DNA from: Achaetomiella virescens
Lineage: Eukaryota > Ascomycota > Sordariomycetes > Sordariales > Chaetomiaceae
Direction: 5' to 3'
DNA: 64,000 nucleotides
Assembly (NCBI GenBank): GCA_031001845.1
Contig: JARNGD010000092.1
Span: 1-64,000 of the forward strand
The stretch's first letter is position 1. The number at the start of each line of letters is the position of its first letter. Both the position numbers and the translations under genes were made by a program. Below are positions 41,144 through 53,034 of the stretch, one piece after another. Below the pieces are notes generated by a model, which had not been told where the DNA came from, did no database searches, and worked only from the letters and a program-made list of their open reading frames with translations.

Positions 41144-42260
41144 ATGAGAGAAATGGCGAAAGCAGAATCGATTTTTGAGCTTCTCACAGCACGGAACCCC
41201 GACATACAACACAAGAAACCAACGAGCAGGAGGCTTACCCATTCGCTGGACTATTACTGGCCGAAGCAACTGAAAGAGTGGGATGAGTTCAGCTTCTCTA
41301 CTCTGGAGATCATGTACGGAAAGAGGCTCATGGACGAAGTTCGTCAGAAGGGCCGTTCGCTTCCGGCCTACCCTTTTCTTTTGCCAAAGTCGACTGTGTC
41401 GTTGTCGACGAGCCTACAACAATACATGTTTTCACAAAATGGAACCACGCAATTGTGACGGCAGCTCTCGGCGAGGTCCAGGAAACGTTGCACCCATCCA
41501 TGTGGATGCCAAAGACGGGACAGGGCAAAGCAGACACACCGGACACTTCGAATGACAAGAGCACCGGGAAGAAGAACTTGAAGCCCGATGCGGGCGCTGT
41601 CTCGTTTTGTCATACGTGCTGTTCCCTCGAGGAGAGACTTCCCAAGGATTACAAGACGGCGTCTAAATGGCACAGCTCAGCCATCCTTAACGAACTGATT
41701 GATGAAGATGGCAAATGGAGGGATGAAGAAGACGGCCCCAACAAAAATGCAGCCATGCCAATTCGGCAGGTTTATACCTATTGTATCTGGGTTGGGTGCC
41801 GGTATGGCTGCATCCTCACAACTAAGGAGGCTTTCATCTTCCGTATCAAGCCACGAACTGAAATTCCAGAAGGTGGGTCCTTTTCCTTGGCTTGGAGACC
41901 TTGGCGCAAGCAGACTGACACAACGAGAAAGCTTCCGCCGCCAGCGACCCTTCCAGAAGGAAAGAAGCTGTACAGAAGAGGCTCGCAGAAGATGGATTGA
42001 TGGAGTACGTGTCTATCCCCTGGGAGAATCATAACAATGGGGATCCCCATAACTACAGGGGTTTGACCGTGAACCTGGGCTTGTGGTTTGTCCACATCCT
42101 TGCCGGAAATGGTCATGACATCAACTGGAACTACCCTCTTCTCCTGGATGAGAAACTTAAAACGGGAGTCTGCGCCGTCAGCAGTACGTCTGAACATCCG
42201 GAGCCTAGACGCAATGCTGAAGGATCCAACCCGCCACAAAGACTGCCCTCCAAGGCCTAA
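41144..42260 (+). pseudogene. Fungal protein with possible PD-(D/E)XK-like nuclease fold, two frameshifts
   Basis: ATG 41144 reads MREMAKAESIFELLTARNPD and DYYWPKQLKEWDEFSFSTLE. The sensible frame changes near 41368 to FSFAKVDCVVVDEPTTIHVF and TKWNHAIVTAALGEVQETLH, LPKDYKTASKWHSSAIL, RQVYTYCIWVGCRYGCILTT and KEAFIFRIKP, and again at 41998 (GAT TGA TGG) to MEYVSIPWENHNNGDPHNYR and GLTVNLGLWFVHILAGNGHD, ending at 42260. The D-x-K, K-W and QVYTYC...RYG blocks suggest a restriction-endonuclease-like fold, which is an inference. Proteins with this C-terminal SIPWEN ... LTVNL signature are common unknowns in fungal genomes. Divergent partner of the FTA2-like gene. Confidence 0.6.
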
Positions 42261-43378
42261 GGTCCTCTTCCAGAGCGCGAAGAACGAACAGTGGCACCAT
42301 CAGCAGCACGTCTGAACTGACCGGGCCTATACCCAACCGCGAAAGAGCTGAGGGGCCACGGAAACGGCGCTTTCAAGACCCAATAAGCTCTTCTCACAAA
42401 AGGCGAAGGAACAGTGCCGCCAGCGACGCCATTCACCTCTCTTTCACCTCCATTCGGTCTTTTGCCACCCAGGTATTTCCTTCCTTATTGCTATTAGCAT
42501 AAGGCGCCGCGAGTAGACCGAAGCTAACTCTGAAGCCACCCAGTCCACAGGCTTTCTGACAGAAAAGAGTTCGCAGAGCTGACGACGACAGTCTGGAGAC
42601 TCGGTAGGCTGTGGGTTGTCTGAGAGATATGACTTCCGAGGGAAATAGAGCGTCAGAGAGACTGAGGAGCCGCAATGGAAAGGCTCAGCAGCACCTGTTT
42701 GAGACAAGTCGCGGCAAAAGCTGGAAAGATTGAATTCTCGTGGTGACTACTTCGGCAGAGAGACGGCGATAGCCACTATTCTAAGGTCCGAGCTGTATGT
42801 ATCTATATCTCCCTTCCGCAAATCCACCAAAACCTACTCCTCTAGCCATATTCCTATTGACATATTCTTGCCGTGGCAAGCGCATTTGGATGAGACTTGG
42901 GTACACGAATTCCATGTGCGCACCCAGGATTTCCACTGCATTCACACCAAACTCACGAACATGGCTATCGCTAAACGACTTAACCCCCAAACACACTAGG
43001 AGTGAAGGCCAGCTAACAGGGAGGATATTCGCCCCATGAACCGCAAGGAAGATCGTAACACTCAACCGTGACCCAGACCCCTCGAATTCCTCCCAAGACA
43101 TCAAACAAAGTCTCAGTCAGCACTACTCCCCATCCGCCCAGGCGTAAATTCCTCAAATTGTGTGGGCCATTTCTGATACCTGTCGCTCCACGTCCTCTAG
43201 TCGCTACTGGCTGTGCTACGGGAGATGCTGTAGATATCGAGGATGGCGTGAAGCATTCGCTACTCGCCGAGGTGTACTACCACGGAGCTTCGAGAGTTTA
43301 CCCGATGGCTGCAATTTGAGGGAGGGCTGGAGGATGCCCTGTTTCGTTTTGGACAGGTCTGGTTGCGTGTACTGAAAC
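42261..43378. other. Spacer, no supported gene
   Basis: Frames of 80-107 codons exist on both strands (for example minus 43104-42781, AVHGANILPVSWPSLLVCLG) but none is recognisable. Confidence 0.4.
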
Positions 43379-44020
43379 TCAACGGGAAGCTGGTTGCGAA
43401 GTTCGTGGCCATGCGGCGGCATCAAGCGACGTAGATACTTGGCTGCTCTCTCTGTTTTGTGCGTGAAGGGACTGGGGAAGAGACGGTCCTTCGTGACGTC
43501 CCGGGCTATAGATAGCATCGTTCTCGTTGCCGATATCTTGTGATCCAGCGTAGTCGGCGTAATCTACAACTTCCTGGGAACTGGAGTCGTCAGGTTCCTC
43601 TGCCTCTGCGGTTGCGATCTCAGCCTCCAGCGGCGGCTGTGCATTGGATTGACGTGCTCTTCTGATGCTTGCCGCCTTGATGAGCTCGTTGCGGAGGCGT
43701 CTGGCCAGGGCATTGGTATTCCTGAAAGCTGCCGCTCCCTTCACGACTCTCTCACGATTGCCCGTCATCGCGTAATTGTCAAACAGAGTCATGTGGTGCT
43801 CGAGTCGACCCCCCGGAGTGGCAGGCATGGTGACGTGGTGGGCATACAGCTTGAGCTGGGCGGCGTGGTAGATTGAGCTGATGTTGTACGCCTTGCCGTC
43901 GTCGACTGGCTCGTCCTTACCGTAGTTCTGCAGGCTGTGTGCATGACCCGAGCGCCTACTGCTCCGTCGTGGAGAGCTTGCCGCGTTCCCACAGCTGCGC
44001 TCCCACAGCTGCGCTCCCAT
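43379..44020 (-). pseudogene. C-terminal fragment of a common fungal protein of unknown function
   Basis: A 213-codon open frame reads YGKDEPVDDGKAYNISSIYH, AAQLKLYAHHVTMPATPGGR, HMTLFDNYAMTGNRERVVKG and AFRNTNALARRLRNELIKAA, followed by an acidic low-complexity tail. Proteins ending with this block are abundant unknowns in filamentous fungi. The frame has no ATG start in a credible context; just upstream is a short tandem repeat (gggagcgcagctgtg, two to three copies), so the N-terminal part is probably lost. Confidence 0.5.
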
Positions 44021-44664
44021 CCGGACCCCTCACTACTAGAAAGAAATCAGTTTCTATAAAGCTTGGCCGTTGTCATCGACGGGAGGATATAGCCGCCGAA
44101 GTCGTTGCGGATGGATAGATCCAGCCACGGTTCTGATTATATTCACTTTTACCCACGCTACCCTCAAAGTAGATAGAATAGATATGTTAGTTAGCCGACT
44201 CGCTCAGAGCTTGGTAGGTTTCTTCTCATCACTCACTGCCACGGTTTGCTAGCTAACGTCGGAGACACACTTAGAAAACCGGCGATTATGCTGGTTCTGG
44301 CTGGAACGACTCTGACGCAAACCTCTGTGAGTACCGACATCATGTAAATTGACAAACCACGGCTGACTTTGCCACATTCTATTACAAGAACAATGGACGT
44401 AGCTCTACAACGTGCCCGGGGGTTTTAAGCTGCAACATACAGCAAGTCTACTCCACCCCATCTCAAAGCTGTCCTTCGTGTCCTTCGGTGCTGACGGGGG
44501 GTTAGTGTGGTCCATCTACTACTGCTGCTTCCAAAACTGAGGAAGAAATTCGCTGCTCCCTTGGCCCCCTTTATGGGCCCTGGTCTTAGGAACGATGACC
44601 CGGAGGATGAGGGAGAATGGTCATCCATGAATACACGCGGATGCTCAATTCAATCATCGTCTCC
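44021..44664. other. Spacer, nothing recognised
   Basis: Only short frames without domain content. It ends at the solo LTR. Confidence 0.4.
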
Positions 44665-44858
44665 TGTTGCAAAGAGGTCTTTGACCTCCCACACTTACAA
44701 GACCGCTCCGCCTACCTTTTGTTGCCCGCAATGGCTATTAAGCAGCCATTGCACCCATCTTCCACCTCTTCCACCTTTTCCTCTTACAACTAACTCAACA
44801 CACCTCGAAACAACACACACACACACCAAATTCCCTACATTTGAGCCCACCATCAACA
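44665..44858 (+). repeat. Solo LTR, TGTTGCAAAG family, TSD TCTCC
   Basis: A 194-bp unit from tgttgcaaagaggtcttt to tttgagcccaccatcaaca, flanked by tctcc at 44660-44664 and 44859-44863. Third copy of the family seen at 37858-38240. An (ac)n run lies near the 3' end. Confidence 0.92.
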
Positions 44859-45222
44859 TCTCCTCTATGCCTTAACACCCCTGTATGAAGTGTGCATGAA
44901 TATTCGTCGAAAAGAGACTAGCAATAACCTGAGAGTCAGCGCCTTCTGTAGTGCTATTAGTATAACTGGGGCGCATATGGTTTAAAGTACATTATTTCCA
45001 CAGTAGGTGGCAGTGGATCTCGGTCAACAGTTTCCGAGAACCTCGGCATGACTACCAGTAACGATTTCACCAATTATATCGAACCCCGCGCCGAACCACG
45101 CCCCAGCGCTACCTTGCCACCGCTAACGTCCTATATCTTCATACCAGCACAATCAACATTTTCGCAGCCTCGACGACCTTCTCCGCAGGGACAGAAACTC
45201 GTTCAGGGTGCATTACCTGTAC

Positions 45223-46022
45223 ATGAAGATGGTTGTTTGTCACCTTCACGTTATATCGTTGAAGCCAGGCGTTTCCATCGCCCGCTTCCTTAGCAAACTT
45301 GGCCAAGGGGGCGTAAAGCCTGTTTTCCAAGCTGGATCCTGCGATGGATGATTCTGCCGAAGGAAATGTCCGCCGGCCATCTGCTCGGGCGCAATATCCA
45401 TTGGGACCTGCTGCTTGGTCTGCAGGGCGGCGCCGTCATCCCGGCTGCATCCCACGCTGATGTTGCAGCCATCTGGACCACGTCATGCGGTGTCAGCGCT
45501 GATGCTTTATCAGGCTACGGCCGTCTCAACGCGACACTGCTGAGGCAATCGCCCAGTTCCGCTGAGATTGCCGAATTGCCCGAGCCTTCAACTAGTGATT
45601 CCCCTCAGAACCTTCAACCCTCCGCCGAGTGGGTGCAGTGGATCGCCACCCTTCCCGCGTCGGTGCGGGAGCACCCCGTTTCCATGTTAAACCTACTCGC
45701 TTTCAACCCGGGCAGGAAGGACCAGTACAAGCAATACGGCGCTGAGTTCTCCAAGCGAGTGGGTTCCCGCCACGGTGGCCACGTCAAGCTCGTCGGACGG
45801 GTGCTGGAGGGCCAGGCGAAGGACGACGGCTGGGAGGAAATTGCCTACGTGCACTATCCCACCGTCAAGCATTTCGTCGCCATGGCGGCCAGCAAGGACT
45901 ACCAAGACGTCAATAAGCAGTACAGGCTGGGCGCCCTGAAGGATACCTTCATCTTGTGTTGCCAGGAGATCAACGACGACGGTGAACAGGCCGGTGCAAA
46001 GTTAGGAAGCAGCAAGCTTTAA
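45223..46022 (+). CDS. DUF1330-type dimeric alpha/beta-barrel protein, one frameshift
   Basis: ATG 45223 reads MKMVVCHLHVISLKPGVSIA and KLGQGGVKPVFQAGSCDG to a TGA near 45343. One frame over, the protein continues WDLLLGLQGGAVIP, HPVSMLNLLAFNPGRKDQYK, YGAEFSKRVGSRHGGHVKLV, WEEIAYVHYPTVKHFVAMAA and KDYQDVNKQYRLGALKDTFI to 46022. The second half is a DUF1330/ABM-like ferredoxin fold; homologous fungal proteins have this two-part layout. Total 800 nt, one short of a multiple of three, so a single missing base near GGATGATT would explain the break. If an ATG at 45348 is used instead, a 224-residue protein is still possible. Cytosolic; function unknown. Confidence 0.75.
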
Positions 46023-47843
46023 TGGTCGGCACTAGAAAGAATGCTGTCGCAATAAGCCTTGTCCACCGAAGGTAAGGACAAGATTCTATGTCCATTATAT
46101 ATTACTTCTGAAGCTGACTCGACGGGGAAGAGATAATTACCTTGATCCAGTCTTACGGGGAAATATTTGTGCCGGGCTACTCGGCCTGGGGTCATCGGGC
46201 CATTCATCGCTTTCTAAGCGGTTGAGTTGGTAGTCGGGATAGTACGAATAGCGCTCGATTGTCCCGGTGATGAGCAGGTAAAAAATGGGTTCTGTCTTTG
46301 AGCAGTCTCTTGGCCAGGTAGTTCCATTGTCCGTACGGCTCAAATGGATCTCGGATAATTAAGTGCCTGTGCCCAGTGGGCAGGGAGCTCAAAATGCAAG
46401 GAAAAAAGCGCGGAAGCGAGAAGAATAACGATCCCTGTAAAATAATCCCCTTGTGTCGCAACAATCTCAACCTGGGTAGGGCGTGAAAGCCAGGACATAC
46501 TTCCTTCTTTCGATAGAACATGGACAGTGCAGAGATGCCTTTGGATCGGCTGCCACCCATGCTCTCTGGCTTCAGTACTCATCCGTCCTGTTGCAGGCCA
46601 TCACGCCACCAAGATAAAATCTCCGACAAGCCTGCACAAAAAAAAAAAAAATCATCAAATTCACGGACTGCACAGCATCCAAAATCCACCATCTGCCCTA
46701 CGCAGAGCCCTCAGGTAGGCTCCGAGTCAAAGTCTCAGCACCATGCTTCCTCTTCCTCTTCCCCTTTTCTAATGAACTTGACATTTGGTTTTTCTTTCAC
46801 ACCGAATTCCACTCTGGCACCGGACACAGCTTGGGCATCATCCTGAGAGGTATTCCCATAAGGGGGCATTGAGATCCCAAGCTCGTTGTTGAGCTTCTCG
46901 AGCAACGCCCTACTATCTGTGTAGTCAAACGCTCCTTTGGGTCTGCGTTGCCAAACATGACTTCTTCCTCCGTGGGCGGTACACATTCCCACACGTGTCG
47001 TCGAATCAGTCTATTCAGGATCACCACATGGTAGTCGACCCTCACGCGGTTGTTCTTGTCCCCAATGATTTGCAAGGGGGCAGGCGACTACGGACAGATC
47101 TTCGGCCAGGAAGAACTCGACCATGGCCTCCTGTTGTTCGTCCGCAACTGGAAGTGGTGGTACGTGACGCCGCGTTTACAAGCGTTGAAATAGACGTTAG
47201 GCGGGTTTTTGGGCAACCGCTATCTTTGGAGCTGTATTGGTTGGTATCATGTCCATATTTGCCCAATCATGTGCAGACTAGTAACGAGGGATCTCACAGA
47301 TTTATTTCGGGCACCAAAACGACACCCAACACTTTTCCTTGCTGGAGCCAACGGTCTGAACACTCCCCTGTTTTCTTCCCACTTGCCATCATGGAGATGG
47401 CGAGCGCCAGGCAACAAGATCCATTGTGCGAATAACTAGCCATCGTCTTAACAACATCGAACTCGAATTGGTCATCTGCTGTCTGACCAACCATCAGCAC
47501 TTTCGCTAGGGCTGAGTCTCGTATCTCGGGCCAAGCCTCGGGCTGCATGATTCTCGGCAGCGTATACGCACTGCCAGCTCAAAAGAGACTAGCATCCAGT
47601 CAGCCGGAGCCAGGGGCATGGCCAATCTGAGAACGTCATCATCGCCTCTTGGCCCACACAGAAGTCTCGTTGGTCATCATCATGCCACATTAGAAAATGT
47701 GGCTGAAGGCTAACTCGGGGTCAAGTCATGTCTCAGACCTCACGAGATGCGAGGACAAAAACGAGGTGTACATATCTCCTTCGGCTTGTTGAAACTGGAC
47801 CTCTCTCGACTTCTCCCCTTACCGCATCCTTGAGACCGGTAAG
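46023..47843. other. Region with a decayed minus-strand frame, no confident gene
   Basis: Between about 47550 and 46735 minus-strand pieces look protein-like: EAWPEIRDSALAKVLMVGQT, IIGDKNNRVRVDYHVVILNR, LIRRHVWECVPPTEEEVMFG, DYTDSRALLEKLNNELGISM and VEFGVKEKPNVKFIRKGEEE, in three frames. They may be one unknown gene with frameshifts. Another set (46580-46020) is less convincing. A 14-base poly(A) lies near 46640. Confidence 0.35.
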
Positions 47844-50339
47844 ATGAAGATACAGATCATTCAGTCATTTGTTTATACTGCCCTCGGGGTTCTGTCATTG
47901 TGGGCTCCCGCAAGTGCTGCTCAACAGCAGCAACATCCCAGGATTGCGGTGAAACTCAGTCCAGAAGCACAGCAGAAGCAACAAGCCGATCCCGACTTCA
48001 TTGCAACCTTGTTCCAGAAAGCCAGACCTCAAGGATTCGCCAGCTCAGTGGCACCCAAAGTTTCAGTCAGCCCACTCATTCCAACCAAGCGATCAGCCGA
48101 CGTCACATCGAGAGTCAGACTCGGCCCGGAGATCAACTTCGACGCATGGTACCAGGTTCAGGTAGGATCGCAGTCGCAAAACCAGGGACTGAGGATATCA
48201 CCGCCAGCCAGAATCGGACTGGAGCCCAGGGACCAAAGATTGCCCTACCCCAGGACATTCTCGACCTCATCCACAGGCTCCACAAGCTCCCTGAGGTTCA
48301 AGGCATCCAGGCGCTTTATCCAGGACCGCCTCCTGCAGTCAACCCCGCCGATGACCCTCGAAGCACGAATCAAGGGTACTTAAACCCTGCCCCAAAGGGC
48401 ATTGATGCTCGCTATGCCTGGGGATTTCCTGGAGGAGATGGCACCGGCGTTAATATCGTCGACATGGAGCAGGGATGGAACTTGAACCACGAAGACTTGG
48501 TACGTGGTGTCAGACTCAAAGATTGAAGGTGTCAACTGACATGAGCTCACTCCAGGCGGCTGCTGGTATCACCCTGATCTCTGGTCACAGCGCCTATTGG
48601 TTCGGACACGGGACCTCAGTCCTGGGCGAGATGTTCATGGTCGACAACCAGCTCGGCGGCGTCGGCATCGTTCCCGCGGCCAAAGGAGGGTCATCTCGCA
48701 GCACCGGGACGACTGGTCATACAACACGCCCGCCGCCATCCTCGACGCGGCTGCCCACATGAGTTTTGGAGATATCCTGTTGCTCGAAGCTCAGGAATAC
48801 GATCCCGTGGGCGGCGCTTATTACTGGCCCGTTGAGATTGCCGATGCCACCTACGAGGCCATCCGCGTCGCCACAGCCCTCGGCATCACTGTTGTTCAAG
48901 CCGGCTGCAACGGCGGCTACGATCTCGACGCATACACCAACCTCGCCGGGAAGCACATCTTCAACCGGTCCAGTGCGGACTACCGCGAGTCTGGCGCTAT
49001 CATGGTAGGCGGTGCCAACTCCATGGTTCCCCACACCCGCTGGTATGGCTCCAACTACGGTTCCCGCATGGATGTCTACGCCTGGGCCGAGAGCGTCGAC
49101 ACAACCGACACTGACGAAGCCACGGCCTCCGAGAACTGGTACACAGGCTACTTTGGCGGCACCTCCGGAGCGTCCCCAATTATCGTTGGTGCAGCCGCCA
49201 TCGTCCAGGGCATCTCCAGCGCCGCCCGCGGCTTCAAGCTCGCGCCGCTTGAGATCCGCAAGATCCTTTCCACCAACGGCACAGCCAGCGACAACCCCGC
49301 TGTCGACCGCATCGGCGTGATGCCCGATCTCAAAGCCATCGTCGACCGTGAATTCAACGGCGGCAGCGGCAACCACACAATCGACCTCTATATCCGCGAC
49401 CGCGTCGGCGACACGGGCGCCAGCACCTCTGGCTCCGTCTCTCCAGCCCAGACATTATCGTGCGGCAACAGCCCATCTCCAACCCTTCCACCGCTCTCGG
49501 CACAGGCAGCGGCACAGAAAACAACCCCTCCCTCTCCGAGCCCGTCCTCGCAAGTCACGACCACTCGCTCTACATCCGCCTCCTCAACCGCGGCACCGGC
49601 CCGGCTCCAACGCAGCAATCACCGTCTACTGGTCCGAGCCCTCCACGCTCGTCACCCCAACCTGTGGCACGAAATCGGCACCCTCTCAGTCCCTTCCGTA
49701 CCGCGACCAGCTCACCGTCTCGCCGCGCCTCAACTGGCCCGCCGCCTCGGTCCCCGGCGCAGGGCACTACTGCTTCGTGGCGCTCGCGGGCGCAGAGAGC
49801 GACCAGTCCCGCCCCTGCCGGCGACGTTCCGGACTTTGCCAAGTTCGTCCGCGAGAACAACAACGTCGCCTGGCGTAACTTCAACGTCATCTCCTCCCCG
49901 CCCAACGACACCGAGGCGCAGGCACCGCCGGCGGGGTTCCACAAGTTCCGGTGAACATTCCGGGGGCGTGGGACGAGGCAAGGGAATTTACGATCCGGGC
50001 TGTGGGGAGCCTGCCGCAGGGGTCGAAGGTGCGGTTTTCCGCGCCGAGGGAGCTGGCTGAGGCGTTGGGGATTAAGAGGGCGTGTCGGCCGAAGGGAGGG
50101 AACAGTGGTGGGCATAAGGAGGCGAAGGAGGTGGTTGTGCCTCTTCAGGGGGCGGGGTCGGTCCAGGTGGGTAAGGGGGTATTGGCTAAGGGGAGTCTGG
50201 CGAGGTGCGAGTTGCAGTTGAAGGTGCGGAGGAGATCTATAAGGGAGCGGGGAATTTTGAGTTTGCGCTCGTGCAGGAGTGGGAGGGGCTGGAGGTTGGG
50301 AGAGTAACTTGGAAGTTTGGCCCTGTGACCAAGTTCTGA
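47844..50339 (+). pseudogene. Secreted subtilisin-like (S8) protein, many frameshifts
   Basis: ATG 47844 gives a signal peptide (IQSFVYTALGVLSLWAPASA) and a propeptide-like region. One intron is clear, 48500-48555 (GTACGT ... CTCCAG). Catalytic elements are in order: Asp in GVNIVDMEQGW, His in WFGHGTSVLGEM, Ser in GYFGGTSGASPIIVGAA. Between them are AHMSFGDILLLEAQE, VVQAGCNGGYDLDAYTNLAG and GSNYGSRMDVYAWAE. A beta-rich C-terminal part follows (DIIVRQQ, WPAASVPGAGHYCFVALAG, FVRENNNVAWRNFNVISSPP, VNIPGAWDEAREFTIRAVGS, VTWKFGPVTKF). It differs from the cytosolic S8 at 19.7 kb and resembles secreted S8 proteins shared by fungi and actinobacteria. About nine frame changes are needed (near 48170, 48690, 49450, 49605, 49665, 49700, 49805, 49945, 50225). 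Confidence 0.8.
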
Positions 50340-50731
50340 TGGGAAGAGACACAAGGGGTACATCCATACTTAAGGGGCTGATATCATCGAAGGAAATGGT
50401 GACCTGTGGTAATAACATCGGAACTACTAATCGTGATTTCAACGCAACTAAGACGGCGGAAGAGATGGGACACACGGCATGTTGGCATAGTATCACATCG
50501 CAAACGCTCTGAAGCAAATATGGCAAGCATGTTCGAAACTGTTCATGGAGTATGTACGTCCATCATGAGATTTATCACACCTTCCTATCCTGCTCCTGTG
50601 CGACCTGCTGTATTCCCGCCTCTCTTCCGACCAGCATGTTTCACGGAGACGACCGTGTTTGCATATCTTTAGTGTCGGCAGTGAGGAAGGGCCTGCCCCG
50701 CTTACTTCCCAGTGAACCCTTAATAATAAAG

Positions 50732-51576
50732 TCAAGGCAGAGTTGATATAGCTGGGGCGAATGTAGGTGAGAGATGGTAGTACGTGCAATTTCCAGCTGG
50801 GTCGCAAACCTAGAAACAGACACAACGGAGTGAGCCCAAAGATCGAACCAGCGTCTTTGGGAAAACAGGATAGGCTCTTACCGGGTCACCGGGCGCGCAG
50901 ACCTGCATCACCTTCTCGTTCAGTCCGATAGGAAATCGGCTCAGCACCGGTCCCAGACGGTGATAGCCGTCTCCAAACATCACGAGCGACTTGATACGAG
51001 GATACAGGTAGAGGGGTATGTCCTTTGCGGCAGAATGCATGACTCCCGCGCCCTGGGAGTAGCCGACGAGGGAAAATGTCTGCTTCGGGCAAGCAATAGC
51101 TTGGGATCTGAGGCGGTTGACCACGTCCAGGGAGCCCTGGATGGTGCCGGTGACAATCTGCGCGCTAGCAGGATACTGTTCAAGAAGTCAGAGTACAGTC
51201 ATCTTCATCAGCGACAGAGATTGTATGACCCACTTGGACAGGATAGCCCCTAGCGCCGGGAAGTCGAAGAGTGGTGTTGCTGACGACCGGATCACCGACG
51301 ACGACGCCGAACTTGCCACCGCCTGCCTCGTAATTTGGCTCGCTCGTTCCACGGGCTATATTACATATTAGATTAAAAAAAAAAAAAAATCAAGCAACCG
51401 TGGATGTCACTTACCGACAAGGATCTCATAGTTTGAGCACCCAGCTGGAATATCTTCCGGGTGCATGGGGACCGGCTCTCCTATCTTTACCCCAGTGTCA
51501 GGAAGTTCCGGCACGTCTGAGTGGCGACGAGTCCCAGAGACGTGAGGTAAAGGACAAGTATCTGAGTATACAGCAT
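50732..51576 (-). CDS. Cutinase (secreted serine esterase), one frameshift after the signal peptide
   Basis: Four exons: 51576-51415, 51355-51234, 51175-50882, 50809-50732. Introns start GTAAGT, GTGGGT and GTAAGA and end TAG, CAG and TAG. ATG 51576 gives a signal peptide (MLYTQILVLYLTSLGLVATQ). The mature part reads CSNYEILVARGTSEPNYE across the first intron, GGGKFGVVVGDPVVSNTTL, the nucleophile Ser in FSLVGYSQGAGVMHSAA, MFGDGYHRL, Asp in VCAPGDPVCD and His in YYHLSP. These are the cutinase/acetyl-xylan-esterase (CE5) family motifs with the full Ser-Asp-His triad. Exons total 656 nt, one short of a multiple of three; the break is between VATQ and DVPELPDTGVKIGE near 51525. Cutinases hydrolyse plant cutin and other esters outside the cell. 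Confidence 0.87.
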
Positions 51577-53034
51577 GGTGACGGCTCTCAGGGCGAGTTA
51601 TGAAGCGAAGCTTGATAATTTTCCAAACTGTAATAGACTGATGGTTCAGGAGATAGTTAGACCGGAATATCATGGCCGATGGGAGATGATTTATACCTTT
51701 ACGTTCCATGTCCACAACACCAACAATAAGCTGCCTTTTTCTGATTCCTTCAAGTCTCGAGCGTTGGAACCTCGGCTGCTAGCCATGCCCTTCCATGTCC
51801 ACGGCTAAAGCATGTCTTCACGCGAGGGCGATGTCACAATCTCCGCAAGCCCTGCCTGAAAGAGGAGGCCATGTCACTACAAATCCCGACCTCCGTGAAG
51901 ACAGGGCAGCACCTAATGGCACTTTGAACTGACCAGTCGTATGGGGAACGGAGGTAAACATACAAATACCCCCTCAACTTCGTTGCAATTCGTGGGGTTG
52001 ACGTACGTTGGCCTGTCAGGAGCCGCTTCTGGCAGGGGCTCAGGTATCGTCCTCCAATCGCATCCATGTCTCATGCGATCGGGTACTAGCAACGCCGGTA
52101 GTGGAATGCACCCCAGGATTCGCAAAAATGACCCGAAAAGGCAAAGCAGATGCATTACCCCTCCGAATCATACCCTTTCAAATCCCTCTGCTCTTAAACA
52201 TACCCAACTTTAACAAGACATGACATCTGCACCTCGGATCGGTCAACGGACCAGAGCAAGCCGTGGCCGGTAAAGCAGGAAGCTGCCTCTTAGATGGCAG
52301 CAGAAGTGCCGCGGCTCTGCCTGAGCATCAAATGATGTGGCTGCCTTCCTAACTGACATAGCGCAAGTAACCGAACAATTTAAACCTGCTCTCGGTTTTA
52401 TGAAGCACCCATACACTACACAAGCCTCTGGGCCACTGGCTTGCGATGCCTGTCTGTGGGTTGTCTGGACATTGACTCCCATATCTCTCGTCCAGGATGG
52501 TGGCAAATAACAAAGGCTTGGTGTGGACCAACCACATCAAGCTGACTGGCAGTGCTTTCTTCCCATGATGTATCAACAGAACTGCCGTATCTTGTATCTC
52601 GCTATTAACGCAAATTCTTCCTTTGATTACTCGCCCAACTGCCCTGGCCGACGGGTGACAGAATAGCAGAGGCGGGGAGAGAGAGTACGGGCATCGAGAA
52701 GTGATATAAGCTTAGAGGGTGTTGGGATGGGTTCACTAAACGGAAGACCAAATATGGGGAGTAGGACGTGTACTAGTAGGAGGATGATTGCAAATTTTCT
52801 GTTGTCAAGGGGCAAGGAAGTTAGAAAGCAAATGTAACCACCCGTTTCTTGGTTCCGATTCTAAGGTTATGCTCTCCGTTTGGTTCCTTGAGACAAGTTT
52901 AACGCGCAGCACTTCTTCCAGCAATAACTATGGTTCATCGCAACAGTTCAATGGTCGGATCCCAAGTCAGTTGTATACTCTTCGATGCATGCTAACCTCG
53001 AGGTCGTAAACAATACCCAACTTCACCAGCTTCC
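51577..53034. other. Intergenic region, no supported gene
   Basis: Upstream of the cutinase and downstream of the 877-residue gene. A minus-strand frame near 52815-52627 starts with a hydrophobic run (FAIILLLVHVLLPIFGLPF) but opens with TTG, not ATG. Nothing else is recognisable. Confidence 0.4.

Noticed and set aside
48717..49618. Minus-strand Gly/Val/Ala-rich frames of 76-219 residues
   Set aside because: Antisense to the secreted subtilase, low-complexity composition typical of shadow frames.
49570..50526. 318-codon minus-strand frame
   Set aside because: Opposite the C-terminal part of the secreted subtilase; Leu/Pro/Arg composition and no domain.
52627..52815. Small secreted peptide on the minus strand
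   Set aside because: Begins with TTG, no ATG, and no homologous motif.
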